Below, one piece after another: positions 27,105-35,155 of a stretch of 64,000 bases of DNA; positions within the stretch are counted from its first letter, which is position 1, and every line of letters begins with the position of its first letter. The translations under genes were made by a program, and so were the position numbers. Source of the DNA: Saccharothrix algeriensis (GTDB taxonomy: Bacteria > Actinomycetota > Actinomycetes > Mycobacteriales > Pseudonocardiaceae); assembly GCF_016907655.1 (NCBI RefSeq), contig NZ_JAFBCL010000001.1, forward strand, positions 3,630,001 to 3,694,000, read 5' to 3'. The notes below the pieces were generated by a model. It had not been told where the DNA came from and did not search any database. It saw only the letters and a list, made by a program, of their open reading frames with translations.

Positions 27105-29309
27105 TCAGCTTGTCGATGGCTGGAACCCGCGCAGCCGCAGGCTGTTGGTCACCACGAAGATGCTCGAACCGGCCATCGCGGCCCCCGCGAGCATGGGATT
27201 CAACAATCCCAGCGCCGCGAGCGGCAAACCCGCCACGTTGTAGGCGAACGCCCAGAAAAGATTTCCCTTGATGGTGCGCAGGGTCCGGCGGGACAGCCGG
27301 ATCGCGTCCGCCGCCGCCCGCAGGTCGCCCCGCACCAGGGTCAGGTCGCCCGCCTCGATCGCGACGTCCGTGCCGGTGCCCATCGCCAGCCCGAGGTCGG
27401 CCGCCGCCAGCGCCGGCGCGTCGTTCACCCCGTCGCCGACCATCGCCACCACGCGGCCCTCCGCCTGCAGGTGCCGCACCACGTCCACCTTCCCGGCGGG
27501 CAGCACGCCGGCGATCACCTCGTCGACGCCCACCTCGGCCGCCACGGCGCGGGCGACGACCTCGTGGTCGCCGGTCAGCAACACCGGGCGCAGGCCCAGC
27601 GCCCGCAGCTCGCGCACCGCCCGCGCGCTGGTGGGCTTCACGCCGTCGGTGACCGACAGCAGCCCCAGCGGCTCGTCGTCGGCGGCCACCGCGACCACCG
27701 TGCGCCCCAGCTCCCGCAACCGCTCGGCCTCGGCCAGCAGCGCGTCCGGCAGCTCGACCAGGCTCGGCCGCCCGGCGGTCACCCGGCGGCCGGCCAGCAC
27801 CGCCGTGACGCCCAGGCCCTCGCGGTTGGCGAAGTCGGAGACCTCGGGCAGCCGGTCGACCTCGGCCAGCGCGCCGCGCACGACCGCCGCCGCGATGGGG
27901 TGCTCCGAGCCGTGCTCGACCGCGCCCGCGGCGGTCAGCAGCTCCTCGCGCGTGACGCCGTCCGCCGGCACCACGTCGACCAGCTCCAGCCGGCCCGTGG
28001 TCACCGTGCCGGTCTTGTCCAGCACCACGGTGTCCACCCGCCGGGTCGACTCCAGCACCTCCGGGCCCTTCACCAGGATGCCCAGCTGCGCGCCCCGGCC
28101 CGTGCCGACCAGCAGCGCCGTCGGCGTCGCCAGGCCCAGCGCGCACGGGCACGCGATGACCAGCACCGCGACCGCCGCCGTGACCGCGAACTCCAGCGGG
28201 CGCCCGGCCAGCAGCCACCCGGCCAGCGTCAGCACCGCGATGCCCAGGACGACCGGCACGAACACCGCCGAGACCCGGTCGGCCAGCCGCTGCACCCGCG
28301 CCTTGCCCGACTGCGCCTGCTCGACCATCCGCGCCATGCGGGCCAGCTGGGTGCCCTGGCCGACCTCGGTGGCCTCCACGACCAGCCGCCCGCCCGCGTT
28401 GACCGTGCCGCCGACCACCGGGTCGCCCGCGCGGACCTCCTCGGGCACCGACTCGCCGGTCACCATCGAGCGGTCCACCGCCGAGGAGCCCTCGACCACC
28501 ACGCCGTCGGTGGCGATGCGCTCGCCCGGGCGGACGACGAACCGCCGGCCCACCCCGAGCCGCGCGATCGGGACGCGGGTCTCGCGGCCGTCCTCCAGGA
28601 CGCTGACGTCCTTGGCGCCCAGCTCCAGCAGCGCGCGCAGCGCCGAGCCCGCCCGGCGCTTGGACCGCGCCTCCAGCCACCGGCCGAGCAGCAGGAACAC
28701 CGTGACGCCGACCGCGACCTCCAGGTAGATGTCCCCGGTCGTGGACGGGCGCGGCACGAGGCTGAACCCGTGCCGCATCCCCAGGGCGCCCGCCTCCCCG
28801 AACACCAGCGCGTAGAGCGACCACAGGAAGGCCACGACCACGCCCATCGACACCAGCGTGTCCATGGTGCTCGCGCCGTGCCGGGCGTTGACGGCCGCGG
28901 CCCGGTGGAACGGCCACCCGCACACCCACACCACGACAGCGGCCAGCGCCAGCGAGAACCACTGCCAGCCGGGGAACTGCCAGGCGGGCACCATGCTCAG
29001 GACGACGACCGGCGCGCCCAGGAGCGCCGCGATCGCGACCCGCTCGCCCAGCTCGCCCGCCTCGCCCGCCTCGTCCTGCGCGGGCTGCTCCGGGCTCGCC
29101 GCGTACCCGGCGGCCTCCACCGCGGAGACCAGGTCCGCCACCGCCGTGCCCGGCGCGAACTCGACGCTGGCCTTCTCGGTCGCGTAGTTGACCGACGCGG
29201 TGACCCCGTCGAGCTTGTTCAGCTTGCGCTCGATCCGGTTCGCGCACGACGCGCACGTCATGCCGGTGATGGCCAGCTCGACGCGGCCGGTGGTCTCCGC
29301 GGCGGTCAT
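27105..29309 (-). CDS. copA: Copper-exporting P1B-type ATPase
   Basis: The 734-residue pump exports Cu(I) across the membrane with ATP. It has an N-terminal heavy-metal domain (GMTCASC, Cys19 and Cys22), eight expected membrane helices with the CPC ion site (Cys387-Pro-Cys389), the phosphorylation motif DKTGTVT (Asp431), an HP motif (EHPIA), and [10 protein letters not shown] in the hinge. CPC plus GMTCxxC fits Cu(I) rather than Zn or Cd. It is translationally coupled to copZ, whose TGA overlaps its ATG by one base. Control is probably by the CsoR-type site upstream of copZ. Confidence 0.96.
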   Translation of the reverse strand: MTAAETTGRVELAITGMTCASCANRIERKLNKLDGVTASVNYATEKASVEFAPGTAVADLVSAVEAAGYAASPEQPAQDEAGEAGELGERVAIAALLGAPVVVLSMVPAWQFPGWQWFSLALAAVVVWVCGWPFHRAAAVNARHGASTMDTLVSMGVVVAFLWSLYALVFGEAGALGMRHGFSLVPRPSTTGDIYLEVAVGVTVFLLLGRWLEARSKRRAGSALRALLELGAKDVSVLEDGRETRVPIARLGVGRRFVVRPGERIATDGVVVEGSSAVDRSMVTGESVPEEVRAGDPVVGGTVNAGGRLVVEATEVGQGTQLARMARMVEQAQSGKARVQRLADRVSAVFVPVVLGIAVLTLAGWLLAGRPLEFAVTAAVAVLVIACPCALGLATPTALLVGTGRGAQLGILVKGPEVLESTRRVDTVVLDKTGTVTTGRLELVDVVPADGVTREELLTAAGAVEHGSEHPIAAAVVRGALAEVDRLPEVSDFANREGLGVTAVLAGRRVTAGRPSLVELPDALLAEAERLRELGRTVVAVAADDEPLGLLSVTDGVKPTSARAVRELRALGLRPVLLTGDHEVVARAVAAEVGVDEVIAGVLPAGKVDVVRHLQAEGRVVAMVGDGVNDAPALAAADLGLAMGTGTDVAIEAGDLTLVRGDLRAAADAIRLSRRTLRTIKGNLFWAFAYNVAGLPLAALGLLNPMLAGAAMAGSSIFVVTNSLRLRGFQPSTS

Positions 29310-29518
29310 CAGCCGACCAGCTCGTAGCCCGCTTCGGTGACGGCCGCGCCGACCTCGTCCCTGGTCAGCTCGCGCGTGCTGGTCACGGTGACCTCGCCGC
29401 TGGCGAGCTGGACGTCGACGCCGGTGACGCCGTCCACCGCGGTCAGCTCCTCGGTGACGGAGTTCGCGCAGTGGCCGCAGGTCATGCCGCTGACGGTGTA
29501 CGTGGTGGTGACGGACAT
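29309..29518 (-). CDS. copZ: Copper chaperone
   Basis: The 69-residue cytoplasmic protein is a single heavy-metal-associated domain with GMTCGHC (Cys14, Cys17) that should hand Cu(I) to CopA. The ATG at 29518 follows AACGAGGGGC; the longer frame upstream contains the operator and is rejected. It is the first gene of the copZ-copA operon. Confidence 0.94.
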   Translation of the reverse strand: MSVTTTYTVSGMTCGHCANSVTEELTAVDGVTGVDVQLASGEVTVTSTRELTRDEVGAAVTEAGYELVG

Positions 29519-29548
29519 GGGCCCCTCGTTCCTGTTGGCTGGTCCGCC

Positions 29549-29569
29549 CAGGATACCCCTAGGGGGTAG
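29549..29569 (-). promoter_or_regulatory. CsoR-type operator and -10 of copZ-copA
   Basis: ATACCCCTAGGGGGTAG (29553-29569) is the pseudo-palindrome expected for the copper-sensing repressor CsoR. On the minus strand TATCCT (29554-29549) could be the -10 element, so bound CsoR would cover the promoter. No csoR gene lies in this window. Confidence 0.75.
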
Positions 29570-29954
29570 GGCTATCATCCGGTGGGGCCTCCAGCTGGGT
29601 CAGCTCGCCCTCCAGCTTCACCACCAGCTCCTCCAGGCCGGCGAGCATCCCGTCCAGCTCGGTCATCTTGTCGTTCATCATCGCGTCGATGTCGGCCTCG
29701 ATCGCCGCCAGCGAGAGGCTGCCGAACAGCTCCTGGGGGTCCGCGGGGGCCGTCGGGGCGGCCTGCTCGGGCGCGGCCTGCCCGGAAGCGGCCTGTTCCG
29801 GTGCGCTCGCGGGGCGGCCCGGGTCCCCGGTCGGGTCGGGCGCGGGCGGGCCCCCGGCGGCGTCGGCCACCGCTTCGGACACTGCTTCGGGGGAGTCGTC
29901 CGGGGGGGTCGGCGTGGCGCCCGCGGGCTGCGGGCCGGGGTCCGGGTTGGTCAT
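29559..29954 (-). CDS. Acidic Pro/Ala-rich protein with C-terminal helical segment
   Basis: The 131-residue protein has a disordered Pro/Ala/Glu-rich N-terminal two thirds. A C-terminal amphipathic helix follows (LSLAAIEADIDAMMNDKMTE, then LDGMLAGLEELVVKLEGELT). No family is recognised. GAGAGGGTGG precedes the ATG at 29954. Its last codons overlap the CsoR-type operator of copZ, which lies downstream on the same strand. Confidence 0.7.
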   Translation of the reverse strand: MTNPDPGPQPAGATPTPPDDSPEAVSEAVADAAGGPPAPDPTGDPGRPASAPEQAASGQAAPEQAAPTAPADPQELFGSLSLAAIEADIDAMMNDKMTELDGMLAGLEELVVKLEGELTQLEAPPDDSPTP

Positions 29955-30119
29955 GGGTCCACCCTCTCGTTGTTCGCGCCAAGCACATCACGTGCTGCTT
30001 GACACTGGATCACCTGCACGGAAAGTGACACTGCGTTGCCTTGGAATCACTCTGCGGGGGGCTGCGGTGGTTCGACGGGCTCGCTTAGCCTCGCGCCAAC
30101 CTCAAGTCGGGGAGGCGTC

Positions 30120-30362
30120 ATGAGCGGGTCGCTAGAAGTACGTCAGTTCCTGTGGAACCAGGACGACATCATGTCCAGGCCGGGCGGTGGGGTGCCCGCG
30201 CAGCGAACCGGCGAACCATCGCGGATCTCGGACGAGCAGGTCCACCGCGCACGGCTGTCCGTGGCCCGCGGCGCGACCAGCGCCGAGGACTGCCGGCTGC
30301 TGCTCGACATGCTCGGGCTGTCACCGGGCGAGGACGGGGGCGCGCCACCCGTCCAGCGGTAG
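30120..30362 (+). CDS. Small protein of unknown function
   Basis: The 80-residue product begins MSGSLEVRQFLWNQDDIMSR. It has a charged middle and a helical segment (ISDEQVHRARLSVARGATSA, then EDCRLLLDMLGLSP). A GGGGAGGC ribosome site precedes the ATG. No signal, membrane segment or family is recognised. It stands alone before a tRNA cluster. Confidence 0.7.
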   Translation: MSGSLEVRQFLWNQDDIMSRPGGGVPAQRTGEPSRISDEQVHRARLSVARGATSAEDCRLLLDMLGLSPGEDGGAPPVQR

Positions 30363-30602
30363 GACCCGTCGGGTGGGCGGCCCGCCCGCGGCGCGCTCCC
30401 CGGGGTGCGTCGCGGGCCGGCCGCGAGGGGGTGCGCGCACCGGCCCCGGTGACCGTGAACGGGCGTGGAATCGCAGGTCAAACACTTGTGCCACCCCCGT
30501 TTTGGAGTAGATGGCACTCGTGCCCTATGCTTACGATGCTTCCACCGGACAGCGTGGAGGGCCTGGGACGAAGGTGGCCCAAGAGGCTTCCGGAGGAACC
30601 GG

Positions 30603-30675
30603 GTCCCCATCGTCTAGCGGCCTAGGACCCCGCCCTTTCAAGGCGGTAGCGCGGGTTCGAATCCCGTTGGGGGCA
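30603..30675 (+). tRNA. tRNA-Glu (TTC)
   Basis: Acceptor GTCCCCA pairs with TGGGGGC (one T-G pair). The anticodon loop CTTTCAA gives TTC. The T arm GGGTTCGAATCCC is canonical. CCA is not encoded. It is the first of three tRNA genes in a row. Confidence 0.96.
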
Positions 30676-30688
30676 CGTAGTAGAGCAA

Positions 30689-30762
30689 GGCCCAGTGGCG
30701 CAGTTGGTTAGCGCGTCGCCCTGTCACGGCGAAGGTCGCGGGTTCGAGTCCCGTCTGGGTCG
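30689..30762 (+). tRNA. tRNA-Asp (GTC)
   Basis: Acceptor GGCCCAG pairs with CTGGGTC. The anticodon loop CTGTCAC gives GTC. T arm GGGTTCGAGTCCC. Discriminator G; CCA not encoded. It starts 13 bp after tRNA-Glu. Confidence 0.96.
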
Positions 30763-30797
30763 CAAGGCTGTTCGGCTGCATGGCCGGGCCGCTACCT

Positions 30798-30874
30798 GGC
30801 CAGGTAGCTCAGTTGGTACGAGCGACCGCCTGAAAAGCGGTAGGTCGGCGGTTCGACCCCGCCCCTGGCCACCA
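30798..30874 (+). tRNA. tRNA-Phe (GAA)
   Basis: Acceptor GGCCAGG pairs with CCTGGCC. The anticodon loop CTGAAAA gives GAA. The CCA end is encoded (30872-30874). It closes the Glu-Asp-Phe cluster, an order seen widely in actinobacteria. Confidence 0.96.
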
Positions 30875-30889
30875 CGCTTGGAGACGCCG

Positions 30890-30920
30890 AAAAGGCCCCC
30901 GTCGTCGACGGGGGCCTTTC
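30890..30920 (+). terminator. Terminator of the tRNA cluster
   Basis: AAAGGCCCCCGTC pairs with GACGGGGGCCTTT around a 3-nt loop, 17 bp after tRNA-Phe. A and T runs flank the stem, so it could work in both directions. Confidence 0.9.
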
Positions 30921-31051
30921 GCGTTCCGGTCCCCGATTCCCGTCCGGCGCCGCGCGGGCCACCGCGTTCCGCCGGGCTTCACTCACCCGGTCGGGGAAAC
31001 CGGCGCCGGTGTGCGTTCCGCCACGGGGGAAAAATCCCGGCGATCCGGGTC

Positions 31052-31813
31052 TCACCGGCGCGCGTCGCGGAATCGCAGCACGGCCAGCGCCTGGTCGTCG
31101 TGCACCTTGGGCCGCGGCCACCGGACGCGGTCCGGGTCGTCGGCCTCCGCCGCCCGGATCCGGTCCAGCACGGCCTCCGGGCCTTCCCCGGTCGTGATGT
31201 CCAACACGCTTCGCCAATCCGCGAAGAGCCCGTACTCGTCCACCCCGCACGAGACGCCGTCGGTGGCGATCAGGGCGGTGTGGACGGCGTCGCGCGGCCA
31301 CGACCGCCGCACCGCCCGGTACGCGGCGGCCGGGTCGGCCTCGGCGACCCAGAAGCCGCCCTCGCGGTTGCGCCAGTCGGTCACCCGGTCGACCCGGCCG
31401 CGCAGGTCCCGCAGCCGGTCGTCGGACACCACCTCCACCGCCGGGTCCCCGAACACCACCACGGGGCTGTCCGCGAGCACCAGGGCGTCGACCGAGTCCC
31501 CGGTCCAGCGCACGATCGCGACCGTGCTGGACGGCGAGTCGCCGGGCGCCAGACCGTGCCCGGTCGCGAGCCGGTCGATGGCGCCGGCCAGCTCGTCGGC
31601 CAGGTCGCCGCGCAGGCCCCGGGACCCGCCGGCCAGGAACTCGGCGGCCAGGGCGCGCGAGTGCCAGCCGCCGTCGCGCTCCCTCGGTGTCGGGGAGGTG
31701 GCCCCGTCGAGCACGACCACGGCGTTGGGGAGGACGACGATCCGGTCTTCGGTGGGCCGGGGCCGGCCGTCGTTGCCGACCCCGGCGCGCTCGGCGGTGC
31801 TGATCTCGGGCAT
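31052..31813 (-). CDS. PP2C-like protein phosphatase family protein
   Basis: The 253-residue protein reads as a divergent PPM/PP2C domain: TEDRIVVLPNAVVVLDGATS corresponds to the metal-binding VxDGhG motif, ATDGVSCGVDEYG to the central DG motif, and HDDQALAVLRF to the C-terminal DD motif. The cytoplasmic enzyme would remove phosphate from Ser/Thr proteins; the target is unknown. The ATG at 31813 is preferred because an upstream ATG (31834) overlaps the operator palindrome. It diverges from an HTH/Clp-N pair that shares the same control region. Confidence 0.82.
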   Translation of the reverse strand: MPEISTAERAGVGNDGRPRPTEDRIVVLPNAVVVLDGATSPTPRERDGGWHSRALAAEFLAGGSRGLRGDLADELAGAIDRLATGHGLAPGDSPSSTVAIVRWTGDSVDALVLADSPVVVFGDPAVEVVSDDRLRDLRGRVDRVTDWRNREGGFWVAEADPAAAYRAVRRSWPRDAVHTALIATDGVSCGVDEYGLFADWRSVLDITTGEGPEAVLDRIRAAEADDPDRVRWPRPKVHDDQALAVLRFRDARR

Positions 31814-31829
31814 CGACTCCGAGCCTATC

Positions 31830-31873
31830 GTCAACCAGGGTTGACAAGGCGGCGTTTGTCAACCATGGTTGAC
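31830..31873. promoter_or_regulatory. Two near-identical GTCAACC palindromes between divergent genes
   Basis: GTCAACCAGGGTTGAC (31830-31845) and GTCAACCATGGTTGAC (31858-31873) are 16-bp palindromes with centres 28 bp apart. They cover the control region of both the HTH gene and the phosphatase gene. The adjacent HTH protein is the likeliest binder. Confidence 0.8.
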
Positions 31874-31876
31874 GTC

Positions 31877-32089
31877 ATGACGGAGGCAACGCGACTCGCC
31901 TCGGCGGCGGGCGACCAGGACCCCCGGGTCGGGCTGCGGGCGGTCAGCGCACTGCGCCGGCTGCTCGAGCAGCTCGAAGCGGCCCAGGTGCGCAACGCCC
32001 GCGTCCGGGGCTGGTCCTGGCAGGAGATCGCGGCCGAGCTGGGCGTCAGCAGGCAGGCGGTCCACAAGAAGCACGGGGGAAGCCGATGA
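31877..32089 (+). CDS. Small HTH DNA-binding protein
   Basis: The 70-residue protein has an N-terminal helical part and a C-terminal helix-turn-helix (WSWQEIAAELGVSRQAVHKK), like sigma region 4 or XRE-type domains. An in-frame ATG at 31865 lies inside the right palindrome; the ATG at 31877 is preferred but neither has a clear ribosome site. The stop overlaps the Clp-N gene by ATGA (32086-32089). Probable autoregulator through the twin palindromes. Confidence 0.82.
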   Translation: MTEATRLASAAGDQDPRVGLRAVSALRRLLEQLEAAQVRNARVRGWSWQEIAAELGVSRQAVHKKHGGSR

Positions 32090-32613
32090 TCGGGGAGCGG
32101 TTCACCAGGGAGGCCCGCACGGCGGTGCAGGGCGCCGTCGAGGAGGCCCGGCGGGCGGCGGCGACCGAGGTCGCGCCGGAGCACCTGCTGCTGGCGGTGC
32201 TGGACGCGCCCGTGCTGGCGTCGTTCGGCGTGCGGCGGGACGAGGTCGAGGCGGACCTCCGCTCAGCCCGCCGCAGGGGCGGGCTGAGCGGGGCCGACGC
32301 GGCGGCGCTGCAGGGGCTGGGCATCGACGTCGACGAGGTCGTGGCCTCGGTCGAGCGGTCGCTCGGCGAGGGCGCGCTGGCCGCGGGCCCCGCGCCGAAG
32401 CGGCGGTGGTTCGGGCCGCCGTTCACCGCGGCGGTCAAGCGGGTGGTGGCCCGCGGCCTCGTCGAGGCCCGCGACCTCGGCCACGGCACGCTCGGCGAGG
32501 AGCACCTGGTGCTGGCGCTGCTGTCCGGGCCCGGCCTCGCGGCCGAGGTCCTCGGGGCCCGCGGCGTCGACTACCCCGGGGTCAGGCGGCGGGTCGCGGG
32601 CTCACCCAGGTGA
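32086..32613 (+). CDS. Stand-alone Clp N-terminal domain protein
   Basis: The 175-residue protein contains two Clp-N (Clp R) repeats. One is near residues 5-75 (FTREARTAVQGAVEEARRAA, then APEHLLLAVL) and one near 105-165 (FTAAVKRVVARGLVEARDLG, then GEEHLVLALL). There is no AAA+ part. In ClpC or ClpB this domain binds adaptors and substrates; alone it may act as an adaptor or decoy. It is coupled to the HTH gene, a pair seen repeatedly in actinobacteria. Its 3' end overlaps the convergent YczE-like gene by 32 nt. Confidence 0.88.
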   Translation: MIGERFTREARTAVQGAVEEARRAAATEVAPEHLLLAVLDAPVLASFGVRRDEVEADLRSARRRGGLSGADAAALQGLGIDVDEVVASVERSLGEGALAAGPAPKRRWFGPPFTAAVKRVVARGLVEARDLGHGTLGEEHLVLALLSGPGLAAEVLGARGVDYPGVRRRVAGSPR

Positions 32614-33211
32614 CCAGCGGCAGGAACGCCTGCGTGAGCGGGCCGATGGCCAGGGCGTACAGGACGGTGCCGACGCCGACCGTGCCGCCCAGCAGCCAGC
32701 CGCCGGCCAGCACCGCCAGCTCCACCGCGGTCCGCACCAGGCGCAGCGACGTCCCGGTCCGCGCGCAGAAACCGGTCGTGAGGCCGTCGCGCGGGCCGGG
32801 GCCGAGCCGCGCCCCGATGTAGACGGCGGCGGCCAGCCCGTTGAGCACGATGCCCGCCACCAGCAGCAGGACGCGCGGCAGCAGCTCCGCGGGGGCGGGG
32901 ACGAGGGCGAGGGTCACGTCGACCGCGATGCCGATCAGGAAGACGTTGCTGACCGTGCCGACGCCGGGGCGCTGCCGCAGGGGGATCCAGCAGAGCAGGA
33001 CCAGCGCGCCGACGAGGATGGTGACCGTGCCGAAGCTCAGGCCGGTGCGCCTGGTCAGGCCCTCGTGCAGCACGTCCCACGGGTCCAGGCCCAGCGTCGC
33101 GCGGATCTGCAGCGCCATGCTCGCGCCGTAGAGCCAGAGCCCCGCGAACAGCTGGGGCAGGCGGCGGACGGGGGAGACGGACACCGGGACGGGTGTGAGG
33201 GCGGCGAGCAT
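32582..33211 (-). CDS. YczE/YitT-like membrane protein
   Basis: The 209-residue protein has about five hydrophobic helices. It carries the YczE-family marks RATLGLDPWDVLHEGL and GARLGPGPRDGLTTGF. Its function in B. subtilis is unknown. The ATG at 33211 starts the family-length protein. It diverges from a MocR-type regulator, the usual neighbour of yczE-like genes, which probably controls it. Confidence 0.88.
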   Translation of the reverse strand: MLAALTPVPVSVSPVRRLPQLFAGLWLYGASMALQIRATLGLDPWDVLHEGLTRRTGLSFGTVTILVGALVLLCWIPLRQRPGVGTVSNVFLIGIAVDVTLALVPAPAELLPRVLLLVAGIVLNGLAAAVYIGARLGPGPRDGLTTGFCARTGTSLRLVRTAVELAVLAGGWLLGGTVGVGTVLYALAIGPLTQAFLPLVTWVSPRPAA

Positions 33212-33230
33212 GCGGCCATCCTGGGCGTTG

Positions 33231-33268
33231 ATTGGCTTTGTCCTCCAGATCCAATGCTGAATAATTGG
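33231..33268. promoter_or_regulatory. MocR-type recognition repeats
   Basis: Three ATTGG/CCAAT pentamers lie in the 61-bp gap between the divergent genes: ATTGG at 33231, CCAAT at 33251 and ATTGG at 33264. MocR/PdxR regulators are known to bind spaced repeats of this sort; the assignment here is inference. Confidence 0.5.
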
Positions 33269-33272
33269 ACTG

Positions 33273-34733
33273 GTGAACCAGGACGTCCCACCAGGTGGTC
33301 GCATATCGGGGTTCCGGCTGGCCCGCCAGCTCGGCGAGTGGCGGCGGCGCGGCGCCCGGCAGGGCTCGGCCGACCTCGCGGCGGCCATCCGGCTGCTCGT
33401 CCTCGACGGCCGCCTGCCCGCCGGCACCCGCCTGCCCGCCGAGCGCGAGCTGGCCGACGCGCTGCCCGTCAGCCGCACCATGATCACCGCGGCCCTCGAC
33501 CAGCTGCGGTCCGAGGGCCTGGTGGCCAGCCGGCGGGGCGCGGGGTCCTGGATCAGCCTGCCGACCGGGGCGCTGGGCATCGTCCCCGACACCCCGCTGG
33601 TGGGCCCGAGCATGGTCGACTTCGCCCGCGCCGCGCCGCCCGCGGTCCCCGGCACGGCGGCGGCGTTCGACGCCGTCCGGCTGCGCCTGACCGAGCACCT
33701 GGGCAGCCACGGCTACTACGAGCAGGGCCTGCCCGAGCTGCGCCGGCGCATCGCGCAGCGGTACGAGGCGCGCGGCCTGCCGACGTCGCCGGACCAGATC
33801 GTCGTCACCAGCGGCGCGCAGCACGCGCTGGCCCTCGCGCTGCGCCTGCTCACCGGGCCCGGTGACCGGGTGCTGGTGGAGCAGCCGAGCTACCCCAACG
33901 CGCTGGACGCGATCAAGGCGGTGTCCGCGATCCCGGTGCCGGTGGCCATGACCCCGACCGGCTGGGACCTGCCGGGGATCGCGGCGGCCTTCCGCCAGGC
34001 CGCGCCGCGCCTGGCCTACCTGGTGCCGGACTTCCACAACCCCACCGGCCACCGGCTGGACGCCGAGGGCCGGGCGGAGCTGGTCGACACCGCCCGCCGC
34101 GCCCGCACCCCGCTGGTCGTCGACGAGACGGTGGTGGAGCTGGACCTCGACGGCGACCCGCTGGACGGCCCGCCGCCGGTGGCGTCCTACGCGGAGGACC
34201 TGGTCGTGACGCTGGGGTCGGCGAGCAAGGCGTACTGGGGCGGGCTGCGCATCGGCTGGATCCGGGCGTCGGCCGAGGTGGTGCACCGCCTGGTCTCCAC
34301 GCGGACGGCGCTGGACCTCGGGTCGGCGGTGGTCGAGCAGATGGTGCTGGCCGAGCTGATGACCGACCCGGACCGCAGCCTGGCCGGGCGGCGCGCGCAG
34401 CTGGCGGCCCAGCGCGACGTGCTGATGGCCGACCTGCGCGAGCACTGCCCGCGGTGGCGGTTCCGCCGGCCGTCGGGCGGGCTGAGCGTGTGGTGCGAGC
34501 TGGACGCGCCGATCAGCACGCGGGTGGCCGTCGTGGCGCAGAACCACGGCATCCGCCTGGCCCCGGGTTCCCGCTTCGGCGCCCACGGCGGCTTCGAGCG
34601 CTGGCTGCGCCTGCCCTACGTCCTGCCGCCCGACGTGCTCCGCGACGCGGTCCGCCGCCTGGGCCTGGTGGCCGCGTCCGTCACCGGCGCCGGCCTGGCC
34701 GACCAAGCCGACACCACGCTGCCCGTCGCCTGA
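33273..34733 (+). CDS. MocR-family regulator (GntR HTH fused to aminotransferase)
   Basis: The 486-residue protein has a GntR winged helix (about residues 25-95, LPAGTRLPAERELADALPVS) joined to a fold-type I aminotransferase domain. That domain has the PLP lysine in GSASKAYWGGLR (Lys319) and YLVPDFHNPTGH for PLP contacts. Such proteins use PLP as effector, often controlling vitamin B6 or transporter genes. Start is the GTG at 33273. The divergent YczE-like gene is its likely target. Confidence 0.92.
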   Translation: MNQDVPPGGRISGFRLARQLGEWRRRGARQGSADLAAAIRLLVLDGRLPAGTRLPAERELADALPVSRTMITAALDQLRSEGLVASRRGAGSWISLPTGALGIVPDTPLVGPSMVDFARAAPPAVPGTAAAFDAVRLRLTEHLGSHGYYEQGLPELRRRIAQRYEARGLPTSPDQIVVTSGAQHALALALRLLTGPGDRVLVEQPSYPNALDAIKAVSAIPVPVAMTPTGWDLPGIAAAFRQAAPRLAYLVPDFHNPTGHRLDAEGRAELVDTARRARTPLVVDETVVELDLDGDPLDGPPPVASYAEDLVVTLGSASKAYWGGLRIGWIRASAEVVHRLVSTRTALDLGSAVVEQMVLAELMTDPDRSLAGRRAQLAAQRDVLMADLREHCPRWRFRRPSGGLSVWCELDAPISTRVAVVAQNHGIRLAPGSRFGAHGGFERWLRLPYVLPPDVLRDAVRRLGLVAASVTGAGLADQADTTLPVA

Positions 34734-35155
34734 CCCCTCCGCCCTGATCGCGACGCTCCGCATCCCGGCGGCTCCGGGACCACCTGGGTGGGGGTCGTCC
34801 GGGCGGGGGGTGGTGTCACCGTCGGGCTCCGGCGCAGCCCCTCGATGAGCCGGAGTCCGACGGTGGTCGTGGACCTGCGGCGGGGACGTTCCAGGGATGG
34901 CGTCCCCCGCCGCAGGTTCCCGTGCGACCCCGTCGGCACAGGGGCAGTGTGGCGACGGGATCATGCCCGTTCCTACCGGGGCGCGGTCGGTAGGAACGGG
35001 GAGCTTCGCGCGGGGCGGGTGCGGTGGGTCGAGAGCGGGGAGGGTGGGGATACAAGGGTCCGGGAAACGCGTTCCCGCGGTGGTGAGGAGAATTCAGGAA
35101 CTCGACCGGGTCAGGGGTCGGCGCGCCTGCGGTGGGCAGACGGGTGCCGTCCTGT
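34734..35155. other. Intergenic region with four consecutive hairpins
   Basis: No gene is supported. Four inverted repeats follow each other: 34817-34865 (17-bp arms, one mismatch), 34874-34916 (14-15-bp arms), 34929-34959 (7-bp plus inner 4-bp stem) and 34966-35000 (perfect 13-bp arms, CCCGTTCCTACCG). They lie between convergent genes, so part may act as terminators, but four in 185 bp is more than needed. Confidence 0.7.

Noticed and set aside
30143..30610. Minus-strand ORF opposite the small gene at 30120
   Set aside because: The plus-strand gene has a ribosome site and typical third-position G+C; the antisense frame reaches toward the tRNA-Glu gene and has no motif.
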